The notes: generated by a model not told the origin, from the letters alone. DNA of 33,280 bases from an uncultured Clostridia bacterium (GCA_944386475.1 CALXBH010000077.1:1-33280); one strand, 5' to 3'. Shown: positions 9,407 to 17,440, counted from the first letter of the stretch. Program-made: numbers and translations.

Positions 9407-9456
9407 TAGTTTATACCAAGTTTATACGAAAAATCTTTCAAATCTCACAATTATAC
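9380..9456. repeat. Repeated TTTATAC motifs in the pgk upstream region
   Basis: On the plus strand TTTATAC occurs at 9380-9386, 9410-9416 and 9421-9427, and ATTATAC at 9450-9456. Two copies extend to the identical 10-mer TTTATACGAA (9380-9389, 9421-9430). Steps between copies are 30, 11 and 29 bp, close to whole helical turns. Operator sites for a glycolytic regulator are possible; chance in an A/T-rich spacer is the alternative. Confidence 0.45.
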
Positions 9457-9511
9457 AACAACAGGAATTAAATTTTCTTCCGTTTGGGGGAATTTTCACA
9501 GGATCAGCTGG

Positions 9512-9532
9512 GGGATGCCTATTTCGCATCCC
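9512..9532 (-). other. Stem-loop over the degV stop codon
   Basis: GGGATGC (9532-9526 on the minus strand) pairs with GCATCCC (9518-9512). The 7-nt loop contains the degV TAG. No T run follows, so it is more likely a 3'-end or processing structure than a full terminator. Confidence 0.5.
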
Positions 9533-10400
9533 GGCGGGGCCCTTTGATAATCAGCGCAACTACTTTTGGGCCGGCGTTGATGGCGATAGCCGCGCCTACG
9601 TCGCCGTTTAATTCCGGTGGCTGTCCCAGCTTTTTGGTGGCCTGGACCACAAGCTCTTCCCCGTGCTCCTTGATCATGCCGCAGACGGTGCAGTAGGGGG
9701 TTTCGGGAATGCGGCTTTTTTGGGCGTGCTTAATGAGTGTGGGGATAATGCTTTTATCTCCCCGGACCTTTTCGACGATTTTGGTTTCCCCGTCAATGAT
9801 GGAGATAATGGGGCGCAGGCCAATGAGTTCTCCCACAAAGGCGGCGGCGCAGCTCACCCGGCCGGACTTTTTGACAAACTCCAGAGTATAGGGTGCAAAG
9901 TAGATCTCCACGCTGGCAAACCAGTCCTCCAAATAGGCTAAAATTTCTTTGATATCAGCGCCCTTCTGCGCCTTTAAGGCCGCCTGAATCACCGGGTAGC
10001 CATAGGCAAGGGTGTAGTTAAGGGAATCCACCACGTGGATGTTCATGATTCCCTTAGCCTCCGGCCGGGCATCATAAAACATATCGATGGCCATCATAGC
10101 AGCGTCCCGGGTGCTGGAGCCCTTGGAGTTAATAGAAACATAGACGACTTCAGTGTATCCTTCATCAAACAGTTTCTCGTACACTTCGCAGAACCGCAGG
10201 TTGGTAATCTGGGAGGTGACGGGAATCCGGGGGGAAGACAGAAGGATATCGTAGAATTCAGCAGGGGTAAAGTCGATGCGCTCCATATAGCTTTTGTCAT
10301 CCACCGTGATGGGAAAGGACAAAACCAGGATGTCCAAATCCCGCTCCATCTCCTTGGAAATATCGCAGGCGGAATCGGTGATGATTTTGATCTTCTGCAC
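9519..10400 (-). CDS. DegV family fatty-acid-binding protein
   Basis: 293 aa. DegV proteins bind a fatty-acid chain and, in FakB members, present it to the kinase FakA for phosphorylation. Visible family marks are KIIITDSACDIS-like KIKIITDSACDIS at the N-terminus, PVTSQIT (lipid headgroup loop), SSTRDAA, and GRVSCAAAFVGELIGLRPI in the second domain. I choose GTG 10400 because AAGGAGAG lies 8 nt upstream and the protein then begins like family members. An ATG at 10433, directly after the trmL stop, has no clear site. It follows trmL by 33 bp in one operon. No fakA gene is present here, so FakB function is inferred from family only. Confidence 0.88.
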   Translation of the reverse strand: MQKIKIITDSACDISKEMERDLDILVLSFPITVDDKSYMERIDFTPAEFYDILLSSPRIPVTSQITNLRFCEVYEKLFDEGYTEVVYVSINSKGSSTRDAAMMAIDMFYDARPEAKGIMNIHVVDSLNYTLAYGYPVIQAALKAQKGADIKEILAYLEDWFASVEIYFAPYTLEFVKKSGRVSCAAAFVGELIGLRPIISIIDGETKIVEKVRGDKSIIPTLIKHAQKSRIPETPYCTVCGMIKEHGEELVVQATKKLGQPPELNGDVGAAIAINAGPKVVALIIKGPRRDAK

Positions 10401-10433
10401 GGGTATTCTCTCCTTTATCATTAATGAGTTCAT

Positions 10434-10952
10434 CTATTTCCGGGAAGCGTCTTCCCATTGAAACTTGGTAAGCTGTCCGGCGGCGGAAAGCTCGGGGTAA
10501 TCCCACTGGCGCAGGACTTCATAAACCGCCACTGCCACAGTATTGCTTAAATTTAAGCTGCGGATACCGGTTCCCATGGGCAGGCGTACACACCAGTCGG
10601 GGTTGCGAAATAAAAGCTCTTCCGGCAGGCCGGCGTCCTCCCGGCCGAACATAAGAAAGCAGTTATCCGGATAGGAGACTTGCGAATGAATCTTCCTGCC
10701 CTTGGTGGTGAAATAAAAGCAGACGGCGCCGGGGTTTTTTTCATAAAAATCCGCCAACCCGTCGTAATAGGTGATATCCAGATACTGCCAGTAGTCAAGC
10801 CCCGCCCGCTTGAGCTTTTTGTCGTCCACCGAAAAGCCTAAAGGTTTAATCAGATGCAGGCGCGCACCGGTGGCGGCGCAGGTGCGGGCGATATTGCCGG
10901 TGTTCTGAGGAATCTGAGGTTCGCATAAGACGATATTGAGCTTGTTTGCCGT
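10434..10952 (-). CDS. trmL: tRNA (cytidine(34)-2'-O)-methyltransferase, SPOUT family; apparent ACG start
   Basis: About 172 aa. Methylates the ribose of the wobble base in tRNA-Leu isoacceptors using SAM. SPOUT/TrmH-like marks are LNIVLCEPQIPQNTGNIARTCAATGARLHLI at the N-terminus, LMFGREDAGLPEE in the middle and the knot sequence IRSLNLSNTVAVAVYE at the C-terminus. Start problem: the transcript predicted from the promoter at 10999-11027 carries AAAAGGAGG, but the only codon at normal spacing (8 nt) is ACG at 10952. It yields TANKLNIVL, exactly where homologues begin. The in-frame TTG 10982 lies about 10 nt from the predicted transcript start without a site. A sequencing error (ATG read as ACG) is possible. 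degV follows in the same operon. Confidence 0.88.
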   Translation of the reverse strand, partial: TANKLNIVLCEPQIPQNTGNIARTCAATGARLHLIKPLGFSVDDKKLKRAGLDYWQYLDITYYDGLADFYEKNPGAVCFYFTTKGRKIHSQVSYPDNCFLMFGREDAGLPEELLFRNPDWCVRLPMGTGIRSLNLSNTVAVAVYEVLRQWDYPELSAAGQLTKFQWEDASRK

Positions 10953-10998
10953 AGCCGGTTCCTCCTTTTTTGCAGGATACAAGAAATATACGCATTTT

Positions 10999-11027
10999 AT
11001 TATATCGGCCAGAAGGCCCGATGTCAA
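10999..11027 (-). promoter_or_regulatory. Consensus promoter of trmL-degV
   Basis: On the minus strand, perfect TTGACA (11027-11022) and perfect TATAAT (11004-10999) are 17 bp apart. It is the strongest-looking promoter in the window. The predicted transcript start is near 10992, which restricts the possible trmL starts. Confidence 0.85.
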
Positions 11028-11142
11028 ACAAAGAATGTCGGATGGGGCGGAAATCCTGCCGGCAAGGACTGAAAAACAGGTGTTTAGCAGGTGAATATCG
11101 TGGACAAATCTTAAAATTTATAAGAACAATATGACAAATGCC

Positions 11143-11171
11143 TTGCTTTTTATGCTGAGGATTACTATACT
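11143..11171 (+). promoter_or_regulatory. Promoter of the GNAT gene
   Basis: TTGCTT (11143-11148) and TATACT (11166-11171) are 17 bp apart. The leader contains a 6-bp GC stem (CCGGCC 11188-11193 with GGCCGG 11204-11209). It can compete with a CATCTT/AAGATG pairing (11194-11199 with 11213-11218). Confidence 0.55.
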
Positions 11172-11237
11172 GGAGTTACAACAAAAACCGGCCCATCTTA
11201 AATGGCCGGCAAAAGATGGAAAGGACGGTCGAGAGCG

Positions 11238-11678
11238 ATGACGATTCGGGAATTTTTGTCCAAGGATAAAGCGGCATACTTAGAGATGAGCAACCAGTTT
11301 TATCACTGCGGGGCGGCGGCCAGCCCGATCCCTCCGGAAAACGCGGAGCGTACGTTTGAACAGTTAATCGCTAAGAATCCCAATCTGGGCGGCGTGATTT
11401 TGGAGGAAAACGGCGTACAGGCGGGATACGCGCTGTATTTTACCTGCTGGTCCTGTGAGTTTGGCGGGTTAGTGGTGTTTTTGGACGAGCTGTATGTCTC
11501 TCCTGATCACAGGGGGAAAGGGTTTGCCGGCCGGTTGCTTCGGTATCTGGAGGATGCGTTCCCCGACGCGGCGGCGCTGCGGTTGGAGGTCTGTATGACC
11601 AATCGGGACGCCATCAACCTATATGAAAGGCACGGATATACGTTTTTGGATTATCACCAGATGCGCAAGGTGAAATAA
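11238..11678 (+). CDS. GNAT family N-acetyltransferase
   Basis: 146 aa, cytoplasmic. The acetyl-CoA-binding motif A is clear: LDELYVSPDHRGKGFAGRLLRYLE has the R/Q-x-x-G-x-G/A pattern (RGKGFAG). The tail NRDAINLYERHGYTFLDYHQMRK is typical motif B. The acceptor cannot be told from sequence; small amines and protein N-termini are both possible. I start at ATG 11238, with AAAGGACGG upstream; the frame is open for 12 more codons upstream, over the leader stem-loop. It is a single gene with its own promoter, convergent with fucO, and both end at the palindrome 11701-11743. Confidence 0.85.
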   Translation: MTIREFLSKDKAAYLEMSNQFYHCGAAASPIPPENAERTFEQLIAKNPNLGGVILEENGVQAGYALYFTCWSCEFGGLVVFLDELYVSPDHRGKGFAGRLLRYLEDAFPDAAALRLEVCMTNRDAINLYERHGYTFLDYHQMRKVK

Positions 11679-11700
11679 AACGAAAATCAGATTGGCATTA

Positions 11701-11743
11701 AAAATCGCCCGGAACCGTCTGCAGACGGTTCCGGGCGATTTTT
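11701..11743. terminator. Bidirectional terminator between the GNAT gene and fucO
   Basis: Bases 11701-11742 form a perfect 42-bp inverted repeat, 21 bp on each side, with a GC-rich core and A/T ends. T runs lie on both strands, so it serves both convergent genes. Confidence 0.93.
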
Positions 11744-11774
11744 ACATGTATAAGGAGTAAGGAGAGAAAAAAGC

Positions 11775-12932
11775 TTATTTGCCGAAAGCGGTCTTGTAAA
11801 CCTCGTATACCAGCTCTTTGGTGCAGGGGCGGGGATTTCCGCCGGTGCACACATCCGCCATAGCGGCGTCGGACAGCGTGTCCAGATCTTCTTCCTTCAC
11901 GCCGATTTCCCGCAGGGTCTGGGGGATACCCACGTCGATGGAAAGCTGCCGGACCGCATCCACAGCGGCGCGGCGGTATTCCTCTTGGCTCATATCGTCC
12001 ACACCCTTGACGCCCATCGCCCGGGCGATCTCCCGGAACTTTTCACCGGTGCAGGGAGCGTTAAACTCCATCACATAGGGGAGCAGCACCGCGTTGGCCA
12101 CGCCGTGAGGGGTGTCGTAAAACGCGCTTAAAGGATGGGCCATGCCATGGACAACGCCCAGGCCCACATTGGAAAACGCCATGCCGGTCATGTACTGGCC
12201 CAGCGCCATATCGGTGCGGCCCTCGGGATCGTTTTCCACCGCTTTGCGCAGGCTTCTGGCAATGATTTCGATTGCTTTCAGGTTTAAGGTGTCCGCCAGT
12301 TCCCAGGCTCCCAGGGTGGTGTAGCCCTCGATGGCGTGGGTCAGCGCATCCATGCCGGTGGCGGCGGTGAGCCCCTTGGGCATAGTGGACATCATTTCGG
12401 GATCGACGACTGCCACCACGGGGATGTCGTGGGGGTCAACACAGACGAATTTGCGGCGCTTGGCCTCGTCGGTGATGACGTAGTTGATCGTCGTCTCAGC
12501 GGCCGTTCCAGCGGTGGTGGCCACGGCAATCACCGGAACACTGCGGTTTTTGGTGGGAGCAGTTCCCTCCAAAGAGACAACGTCGGCATATTCCGGATTG
12601 TTGATGATGATGCCGATGGCTTTGGAAGTATCCTGAGGGGAACCGCCGCCGATGGCGATCATGTAATCGGAGCCGGCGGCTTTAAATGCATCCACGCCGG
12701 CCTTGACGACCTCCACGCTGGGGTTGGCCTTGACGTGATCAAAGATTTCATAGGGAAGCCCGGCAGCGTCCAGAAGATCGGTCACTTTTTTGACGACCCC
12801 GAACTTGACCAGATCGGCGTCGGTGACAATCAGGGCTTTTTGAAGGCCACGGCTTTTGACTTCGGTGACAATTTCCTGGATGGCGCCTGCGCCATGGTAG
12901 CTGGTTTCATTGAGGATAAAACGATTGGACAT
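11775..12932 (-). CDS. fucO: Iron-dependent alcohol dehydrogenase, lactaldehyde reductase type
   Basis: 385 aa group III alcohol dehydrogenase that reduces L-lactaldehyde to 1,2-propanediol with NADH. It aligns closely with my recollection of E. coli FucO along its length: FILNET at the start, AIGGGSPQDTSKAIGI for NAD binding, TTAGTAAETTINYVITDE, and KRRKFVCVDPHDIPVVA. The iron ligands fit at D195, H199, H262 and H276 (TGMDALTHAIEGY, VHGMAHPL, DTPHGVANA). ATG 12932 follows GGAGG at 8 nt. No fucose or rhamnose genes are adjacent, so the physiological substrate is inferred; it may be a general fermentative reductase. Confidence 0.85.
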   Translation of the reverse strand: MSNRFILNETSYHGAGAIQEIVTEVKSRGLQKALIVTDADLVKFGVVKKVTDLLDAAGLPYEIFDHVKANPSVEVVKAGVDAFKAAGSDYMIAIGGGSPQDTSKAIGIIINNPEYADVVSLEGTAPTKNRSVPVIAVATTAGTAAETTINYVITDEAKRRKFVCVDPHDIPVVAVVDPEMMSTMPKGLTAATGMDALTHAIEGYTTLGAWELADTLNLKAIEIIARSLRKAVENDPEGRTDMALGQYMTGMAFSNVGLGVVHGMAHPLSAFYDTPHGVANAVLLPYVMEFNAPCTGEKFREIARAMGVKGVDDMSQEEYRRAAVDAVRQLSIDVGIPQTLREIGVKEEDLDTLSDAAMADVCTGGNPRPCTKELVYEVYKTAFGK

Positions 12933-13001
12933 TGGAAAAACCTCCTGTCAATTAATAATTCAATAGGTGTGTCATAGCTGCCTTACAACTATTACAGTCA
13001 T

Positions 13002-13031
13002 ATTATACCAAATTTTCTGTGGAGATTGCAA
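13002..13031 (-). promoter_or_regulatory. Promoter of fucO
   Basis: On the minus strand, TTGCAA (13031-13026) and perfect TATAAT (13007-13002) are 18 bp apart. A leader of about 60 nt precedes the start codon. Confidence 0.6.
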
Positions 13032-13153
13032 GATAAATGGGCAGGTTTTACGTCTGGTTCACAAAATATTTTCCTTTTAAAGGAAAAAGGAACCCTGCAA
13101 TCCAAAGGCCTGTCTGGACGTCCCGGCTGGAAAAAACGAAAAATACCGTCACA

Positions 13154-13182
13154 TTCTGCATTCTTTTTGCATAGTGTATAGA
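13154..13182 (+). promoter_or_regulatory. Weak candidate promoter of the glycosyltransferase gene
   Basis: TTCTGC (13154-13159) and TATAGA (13177-13182) are 17 bp apart. Both hexamers are imperfect, and a CCGC/GCGG mini-stem (13191-13204) follows. The rest of 13032-13221 shows an A/T palindrome (around 13071-13088) but no gene. Confidence 0.3.
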
Positions 13183-13221
13183 AGATACGTCCGCTTTGAA
13201 GCGGCGAAAGGGTGTGGCGAT

Positions 13222-14328
13222 GTGGGTACCATCAGCTTGTGTATGATCGTTAAAAATGAAGAAGCGGTTTTGGCCCGATGCCTTGACAGTGTAAAAGGGC
13301 TTGTGGACGAGATGGTAATCGTGGATACAGGCTCCAGTGACCGGACCAAAGAGATCGCCCGGCAATATACCGGCCGGATGTTTGACTTCCCCTGGAAGGA
13401 GGATTTTTCGGCTGCCCGCAATTTTTCCTTTTCTCAGGCGGCGATGGATTACTGCATGTGGCTGGACGCGGACGATGTGTTTCCCGCCGGGGAACGGGAG
13501 CGTTTTTTAGAGCTCAAACAGCGGCTGAACGGGGAGGCAGACATGGTAATGATGCCTTACCAGACGGCTTTTGACGAGAAAGGCAACCCCACTTTCAGCT
13601 ATTACCGGGAGAGGATTGTCAAAAATAACACCGGGTTTGTGTGGGAGGGCGCGGTCCACGAGGCGATCACCCCCTCGGGCTGCATTCTTTATGAGGATAT
13701 TCCCATCCGGCACCAAAAGCAGGGGGAGGGCGATCCGGGACGGAATATTAAAATTTACGAGCGGCTGCGGGAAGAGCGGGCGCTGTCTCCCAGGGAACAG
13801 TTTTACTACGCCCGGGAGCTGATGTATCACGGGCGGCTGCGGGAGGCAGAGACGGAATTCAGCCGGTTTTTGGAAAAAGGTAACGGCTGGGTGGAAAACA
13901 ACATCGACGCCTGCCGCCAGCGGGCGTTTTGCCGCCGGATGCTGGGGGAGAAAAAGGAGGCTTTGGATTCGCTGTTTTTAAGCTTTTCCTATGACCTTCC
14001 CCGGGCAGAAACCTGCTGCGACGCCGGTTGGATTTTTCTGGAGCAGGGGGATCCCGTCCGGGCGGCCTTTTGGTATGAAACAGCCCTTTCCTGTCCCCGC
14101 CGCGACACCTCCGGGGCGTTTGTAGAACAGGATTGTTACGGCTTTCTTCCCTGCTTGCAGCTGTGCGTCTGCTATGACCGGCTGGGAGAGTATGAAAAAG
14201 CCAAGGCGTTTAACGAACGGGCCGCCGCCTTTAAGCCGGAGGACCCGGCAGTCGCATCCAACCGGCTGTATTTCCAGTTTCGGGAGCAGGCAAAGCCAGG
14301 AGTTGCAAGCAGCACCGGCAGGGAGTAG
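13222..14328 (+). CDS. Family 2 glycosyltransferase with C-terminal helical (TPR-like) repeats
   Basis: 368 aa, no signal peptide or membrane segment. The GT-A domain occupies about residues 1-200. It shows ISLCMIVKNEEAVLARCLDSV, the nucleotide-binding VDTGSSDRT (35-42) and the metal-binding LDADD (81-85). The remainder is helical with repeated YDRLGEYEKAKAFNERAA-like units, as in the 'SunS/TPR-GT' group of Firmicutes. The GTG start at 13222 has AAAGGG upstream; the ATG two bases before is out of frame. In spore formers such proteins glycosylate surface or spore proteins, or peptides. The neighbouring spoIIID is on the other strand, so a sporulation link is only suggested. Sugar and acceptor are unknown. 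Confidence 0.8.
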   Translation: MGTISLCMIVKNEEAVLARCLDSVKGLVDEMVIVDTGSSDRTKEIARQYTGRMFDFPWKEDFSAARNFSFSQAAMDYCMWLDADDVFPAGERERFLELKQRLNGEADMVMMPYQTAFDEKGNPTFSYYRERIVKNNTGFVWEGAVHEAITPSGCILYEDIPIRHQKQGEGDPGRNIKIYERLREERALSPREQFYYARELMYHGRLREAETEFSRFLEKGNGWVENNIDACRQRAFCRRMLGEKKEALDSLFLSFSYDLPRAETCCDAGWIFLEQGDPVRAAFWYETALSCPRRDTSGAFVEQDCYGFLPCLQLCVCYDRLGEYEKAKAFNERAAAFKPEDPAVASNRLYFQFREQAKPGVASSTGRE

Positions 14329-14450
14329 TGGGGTGTTTTTTACAATTCGGCCCGTGGCAAAAGGCTTCGCACAGTTGGAGGCGTTGTGTCACAGGCTGGT
14401 TAAACAAAGGAGCGCCTTCAAAATAGAAATTGTTAGATTGATTGGACAAA

Positions 14451-14490
14451 AACACATGCCGCTCATTTAATATGAGCGGCATGTGTTCTT
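14451..14490. terminator. Bidirectional terminator between the glycosyltransferase and spoIIID
   Basis: A perfect 16-bp stem (14451-14466 with 14472-14487) encloses a 5-nt loop. The minus strand continues with a T run, which suits spoIIID; the plus side has CTTT. The stretch 14329-14576 otherwise contains no gene I can support. Confidence 0.85.
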
Positions 14491-14576
14491 TAAAAGGAAT
14501 GCTTGTAAAAGTCTCGTTATCCTTTTTATATAGGTATGTAGGCGGGGACTTATTTACGGTTTTTCAATCAATAGAA

Positions 14577-14867
14577 TTATGCCTGTTCTTTTTTGTTTCC
14601 CTCCTGCGCCTCGTGGCAGTGGAGATATTTTTCCCGGGTGGCCATTCCTCCCCGGATGTGACGCTCCTGTTTGTTGATGTCTAAAATCTGTTTTACCTGT
14701 CCGTACAAATGGGGATTTACCTTTTTCAGCCGCTCCGACACGTCTTTATGTACAGTGGATTTTGATATTCCAAACTGTTTTGCACATGCTCTGACAGTGG
14801 CTTTGTGTTCAATGATGTATTGGCCAAGCAGCGCGCTGCGATCCTCAAACCCGATTGCATCCTTCAA
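14577..14867 (-). CDS. spoIIID: Stage III sporulation transcriptional regulator SpoIIID
   Basis: 96 aa DNA-binding regulator of the mother-cell line during sporulation. It activates and represses sigma-E genes and leads to sigma-K. The family core is unmistakable: GQYIIEHKATVRACAKQFGISKSTVHKDVSERL (helix-turn-helix) and INKQERHIRGGMATREKY (C-terminal basic region). I take TTG 14867 as the start because GAGGGTG lies 8-9 nt upstream and the product begins MKDAI, as in clostridial SpoIIID; no ATG is in frame nearby. A sigma-E-like promoter precedes it, as expected from Bacillus biology. It diverges from glgB across a 430-bp spacer. Confidence 0.95.
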   Translation of the reverse strand: MKDAIGFEDRSALLGQYIIEHKATVRACAKQFGISKSTVHKDVSERLKKVNPHLYGQVKQILDINKQERHIRGGMATREKYLHCHEAQEGNKKEQA

Positions 14868-14902
14868 TGATCAGCACCCTCTTTGTCGTATGTTTCAAAG
14901 CA

Positions 14903-14931
14903 TATATATGCCGGGGAATTCGGGATTATAC
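14903..14931 (-). promoter_or_regulatory. Sigma-E-like promoter of spoIIID
   Basis: On the minus strand, GTATAAT (14931-14925) is followed after 14 bp by CATATATA (14910-14903). This resembles the sporulation sigma-E pattern of an ATA-containing -35 and a CATA-containing -10. The start would fall near 14895, giving a leader of about 28 nt. GTATAAT alone could also be read as a sigma-A -10 box. Confidence 0.5.
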
Positions 14932-15082
14932 GGCAGAGGACGGCCGGATTTGGATTTTTTCTCATTGCTATCTGCCCATTTTTTATTAAAAGAAGAAAAA
15001 AGAGGGTAGAGGGGATGAATAACAGGCAGAAAAGCGGGGAGTTATAGCGGATTCTTCTCTTTTGTTTTTTTCGACATTCCCT

Positions 15083-15110
15083 TTGTGCTAGAATAGTTTC
15101 CTGGTATAAA
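15083..15110 (+). promoter_or_regulatory. Candidate distal promoter of the glg operon
   Basis: TTGTGC (15083-15088) and TATAAA (15105-15110) are 16 bp apart, in an A/T-rich stretch that leads into the glgB upstream region. A second, nearer promoter is at 15207-15235. Confidence 0.35.
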
Positions 15111-15145
15111 GGAGAACTTATACAAAGATAAACTTAAAATATGTA

Positions 15146-15157
15146 TTGGTTAACCAA
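15146..15157. promoter_or_regulatory. 12-bp palindrome upstream of glgB, candidate operator
   Basis: TTGGTTAACCAA is a perfect dyad. It lies between the two candidate glg promoters, 50 bp upstream of the proximal -35 box. The regulator is unknown. Confidence 0.4.
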
Positions 15158-15206
15158 AACGAAAGAAAAATAACAAATAATTTTTTGTAAAACTTACAAT
15201 TTGCTA

Positions 15207-15235
15207 TTGAAAAGTAAAGAAGCATTTGGTAAAAT
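15207..15235 (+). promoter_or_regulatory. Proximal promoter of glgBCDA
   Basis: TTGAAA (15207-15212) and TAAAAT (15230-15235) are 17 bp apart. The same two hexamers and spacing occur at the pgk promoter. The leader is about 55 nt. Confidence 0.65.
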
Positions 15236-15297
15236 ATAGATAAACAAACATTTTAGGAGTTTTCTAATTTGTGTAATAATGACAAGGGGGCCGAACG

Positions 15298-17322
15298 ATG
15301 GCTGAAAAAAAGACATCCCGCGCATTAACTCCGGCCGAGCTGTTCCATCAGGGAAACAACTTTAGGACCTATGAATATTTGGGCTCACATCCTGCGAAAA
15401 GAGGGCGTGGGGCGGGAATTCAGTTTCGGGTTTGGGCGCCCCGGGCTGTGTCCGTTTCGGTTGTGGGGGATTTTAACGATTGGAACTCCGATGAAAACCC
15501 CATGGAAAACGACGGCAGCGGGATATGGAGCTGCTATGTGCCCAAACTCCAGCAATTTGACAATTATAAATACAGCATTAAAACCCGGGACGGCCGCACG
15601 ATTTTAAAGGCCGATCCTTACGCCTTCCATGCGGAGACCCGGCCGGAAACCGCCTCAAAGATCTATGACATCGAGGGGTTTGAGTGGCACGACCAAAGCT
15701 GGCAGGAGCAAAAGGCAAAACGAGTGATCTATAAAAGCCCGGTGAATATCTATGAGGTTCACGCGGGTTCCTGGCGGATGTATTCGGACGGCAATCAGTT
15801 TGATTATGATAAACTGGCGGATGAGCTGATCCCTTATGTGAAAAACATGGGCTACACCCATATTGAGTTTATGCCCATGTCCGAATATCCCTTTGACGGC
15901 TCGTGGGGATATCAGGTGACGGGCTATTTCGCCGCCACCTCCCGATATGGCACGCCGGACGGCCTAATGCGGCTGATTGACCGGGCCCACCAGGCGGGGG
16001 TCGGCGTTATCATGGACTGGGTGCCCGCCCATTTTCCCAAGGACGGCCACGGGCTGTATGAGTTTGACGGCACCATCTGCTATGAATACGACGATATCCA
16101 AAAGCGGGAGCATGAAGCCTGGGGCACAAGGGTTTTTGACTACGGAAAACCTGAAGTGCAAAGCTTTTTGATTTCCAGCGCCATGTTCTGGCTGGATAAA
16201 TATCACATCGACGGGCTGCGTGTGGATGCAGTGGCTTCCATGCTGTACCTGGATTATGACCGGGAGCAGTGGCAATGGTCGCCCAACAAATACGGCGGCA
16301 AGGAAAACTTAGAGGCCATTGCCTTTTTGCGCAACCTTAACACGGCGGTGTTTAAAGAGTACCCTTACGCCATGATGATCGCGGAAGAATCCACCGCTTG
16401 GCCGCTGGTGACAAAGCCTGCTGATGTTGGCGGATTAGGGTTTAACTTCAAGTGGAATATGGGCTGGATGAACGACATGCTGGACTATATCTCCTTAGAC
16501 CCCATCTACCGCGCCTATAATCATGACAAGCTGACCTTCAGCTTTTTCTACGCCTTTTCAGAAAATTACATCCTGCCTATTTCCCACGACGAAGTAGTGC
16601 ACGGAAAGGCTTCGCTGATCTCCAAGATGCCCGGGGAATACGATCAGAAATTTGCGGGTGTGCGGGCGTTTTTAGCCTACATGATGGCACATCCGGGCAA
16701 AAAGCTGATGTTTATGGGGCAGGAGTTCGGTCAGTTTATCGAGTGGGATTATAAAAAAGAGCTGGACTGGCTGCTGCTGGGCTATGATATGCACATTAAG
16801 CTCAAACACTTTGTGGCGACGCTCAATAAATTTTATCTCAAGCATTCGCCCTTGTGGCAAAACGACGACAGCTGGGACGGATTTAACTGGATCGCCCATG
16901 ACGACTATACCCAGAACATCATCGCCTTTAGGCGGATCGACGACAGCGGGGAAGAGCTGGTCGCCGTCTGCAACTTCTCGGCGGTATCCCAAAAGAATTA
17001 CCGCATCGGGGCGCCGTACGACACCGCATACACCGAGGTGTTCAACACCGACTGGCGGGAGTTCGGCGGTTCCGGCATGGGAAACGAAGGGAAGATTGAT
17101 GCCGAGGAAAAGCCTATGCATGGGTTTGACCAGTCGATCTCGCTGACACTGCCTCCCCTTTCGGTGATCTACCTGAAAGCGGATATGGAGCTTTATGAAA
17201 AACGGCGGGAAATCAAGAAACGGGAGGCGGAAAAAAAGGCGCGGGAGCTTCGGGCGGCAAAGCGGAAAGCCGCTTCCAAACCGGCCAAAGAGTTGGCGGG
17301 AACAAAGAAGGCCGTAAAATAA
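15298..17322 (+). CDS. glgB: 1,4-alpha-glucan branching enzyme
   Basis: 674 aa GH13 enzyme that cuts alpha-1,4 chains and rejoins them as alpha-1,6 branches of glycogen. An N-terminal CBM48-like module (about 38-135, [21 protein letters not shown]) precedes the barrel. Catalytic motifs are GLRVDAV (nucleophile D310), MIAEEST (acid/base E363 or E364) and [10 protein letters not shown] (D431). The C-terminal beta domain ends near 635. An unusual Lys/Arg/Ala-rich tail of about 35 residues follows, which most GlgB proteins lack. ATG 15298 follows AAGGGGG. First gene of glgB-glgC-glgD-glgA, all on one strand. Confidence 0.96.
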   Translation: MAEKKTSRALTPAELFHQGNNFRTYEYLGSHPAKRGRGAGIQFRVWAPRAVSVSVVGDFNDWNSDENPMENDGSGIWSCYVPKLQQFDNYKYSIKTRDGRTILKADPYAFHAETRPETASKIYDIEGFEWHDQSWQEQKAKRVIYKSPVNIYEVHAGSWRMYSDGNQFDYDKLADELIPYVKNMGYTHIEFMPMSEYPFDGSWGYQVTGYFAATSRYGTPDGLMRLIDRAHQAGVGVIMDWVPAHFPKDGHGLYEFDGTICYEYDDIQKREHEAWGTRVFDYGKPEVQSFLISSAMFWLDKYHIDGLRVDAVASMLYLDYDREQWQWSPNKYGGKENLEAIAFLRNLNTAVFKEYPYAMMIAEESTAWPLVTKPADVGGLGFNFKWNMGWMNDMLDYISLDPIYRAYNHDKLTFSFFYAFSENYILPISHDEVVHGKASLISKMPGEYDQKFAGVRAFLAYMMAHPGKKLMFMGQEFGQFIEWDYKKELDWLLLGYDMHIKLKHFVATLNKFYLKHSPLWQNDDSWDGFNWIAHDDYTQNIIAFRRIDDSGEELVAVCNFSAVSQKNYRIGAPYDTAYTEVFNTDWREFGGSGMGNEGKIDAEEKPMHGFDQSISLTLPPLSVIYLKADMELYEKRREIKKREAEKKARELRAAKRKAASKPAKELAGTKKAVK

Positions 17323-17344
17323 AGGTCTTTATGGGGTTATCAAA

Positions 17345-17372
17345 GCGGGAAATGGCTAAAAGCGGTTCCCGC
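17345..17372 (+). other. Intergenic stem-loop between glgB and glgC
   Basis: GCGGGAA (17345-17351) pairs with TTCCCGC (17366-17372). No T run follows, so it is more likely an mRNA processing or stability element than a terminator. The gap also contains a CCGGA/TCCGG mini-stem. Confidence 0.4.
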
Positions 17373-17440
17373 CGGGGATAAGAGTGCCGGAGGGGGTATT
17401 CTTTCCGGTGTGACAAGTGATTATTGTGAGGACTGATGTT

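Noticed and set aside
14442-14684. 80-codon plus-strand frame downstream of the glycosyltransferase
   Set aside because: It runs through the terminator hairpin and into the 3' end of spoIIID; no ribosome site or similarity.
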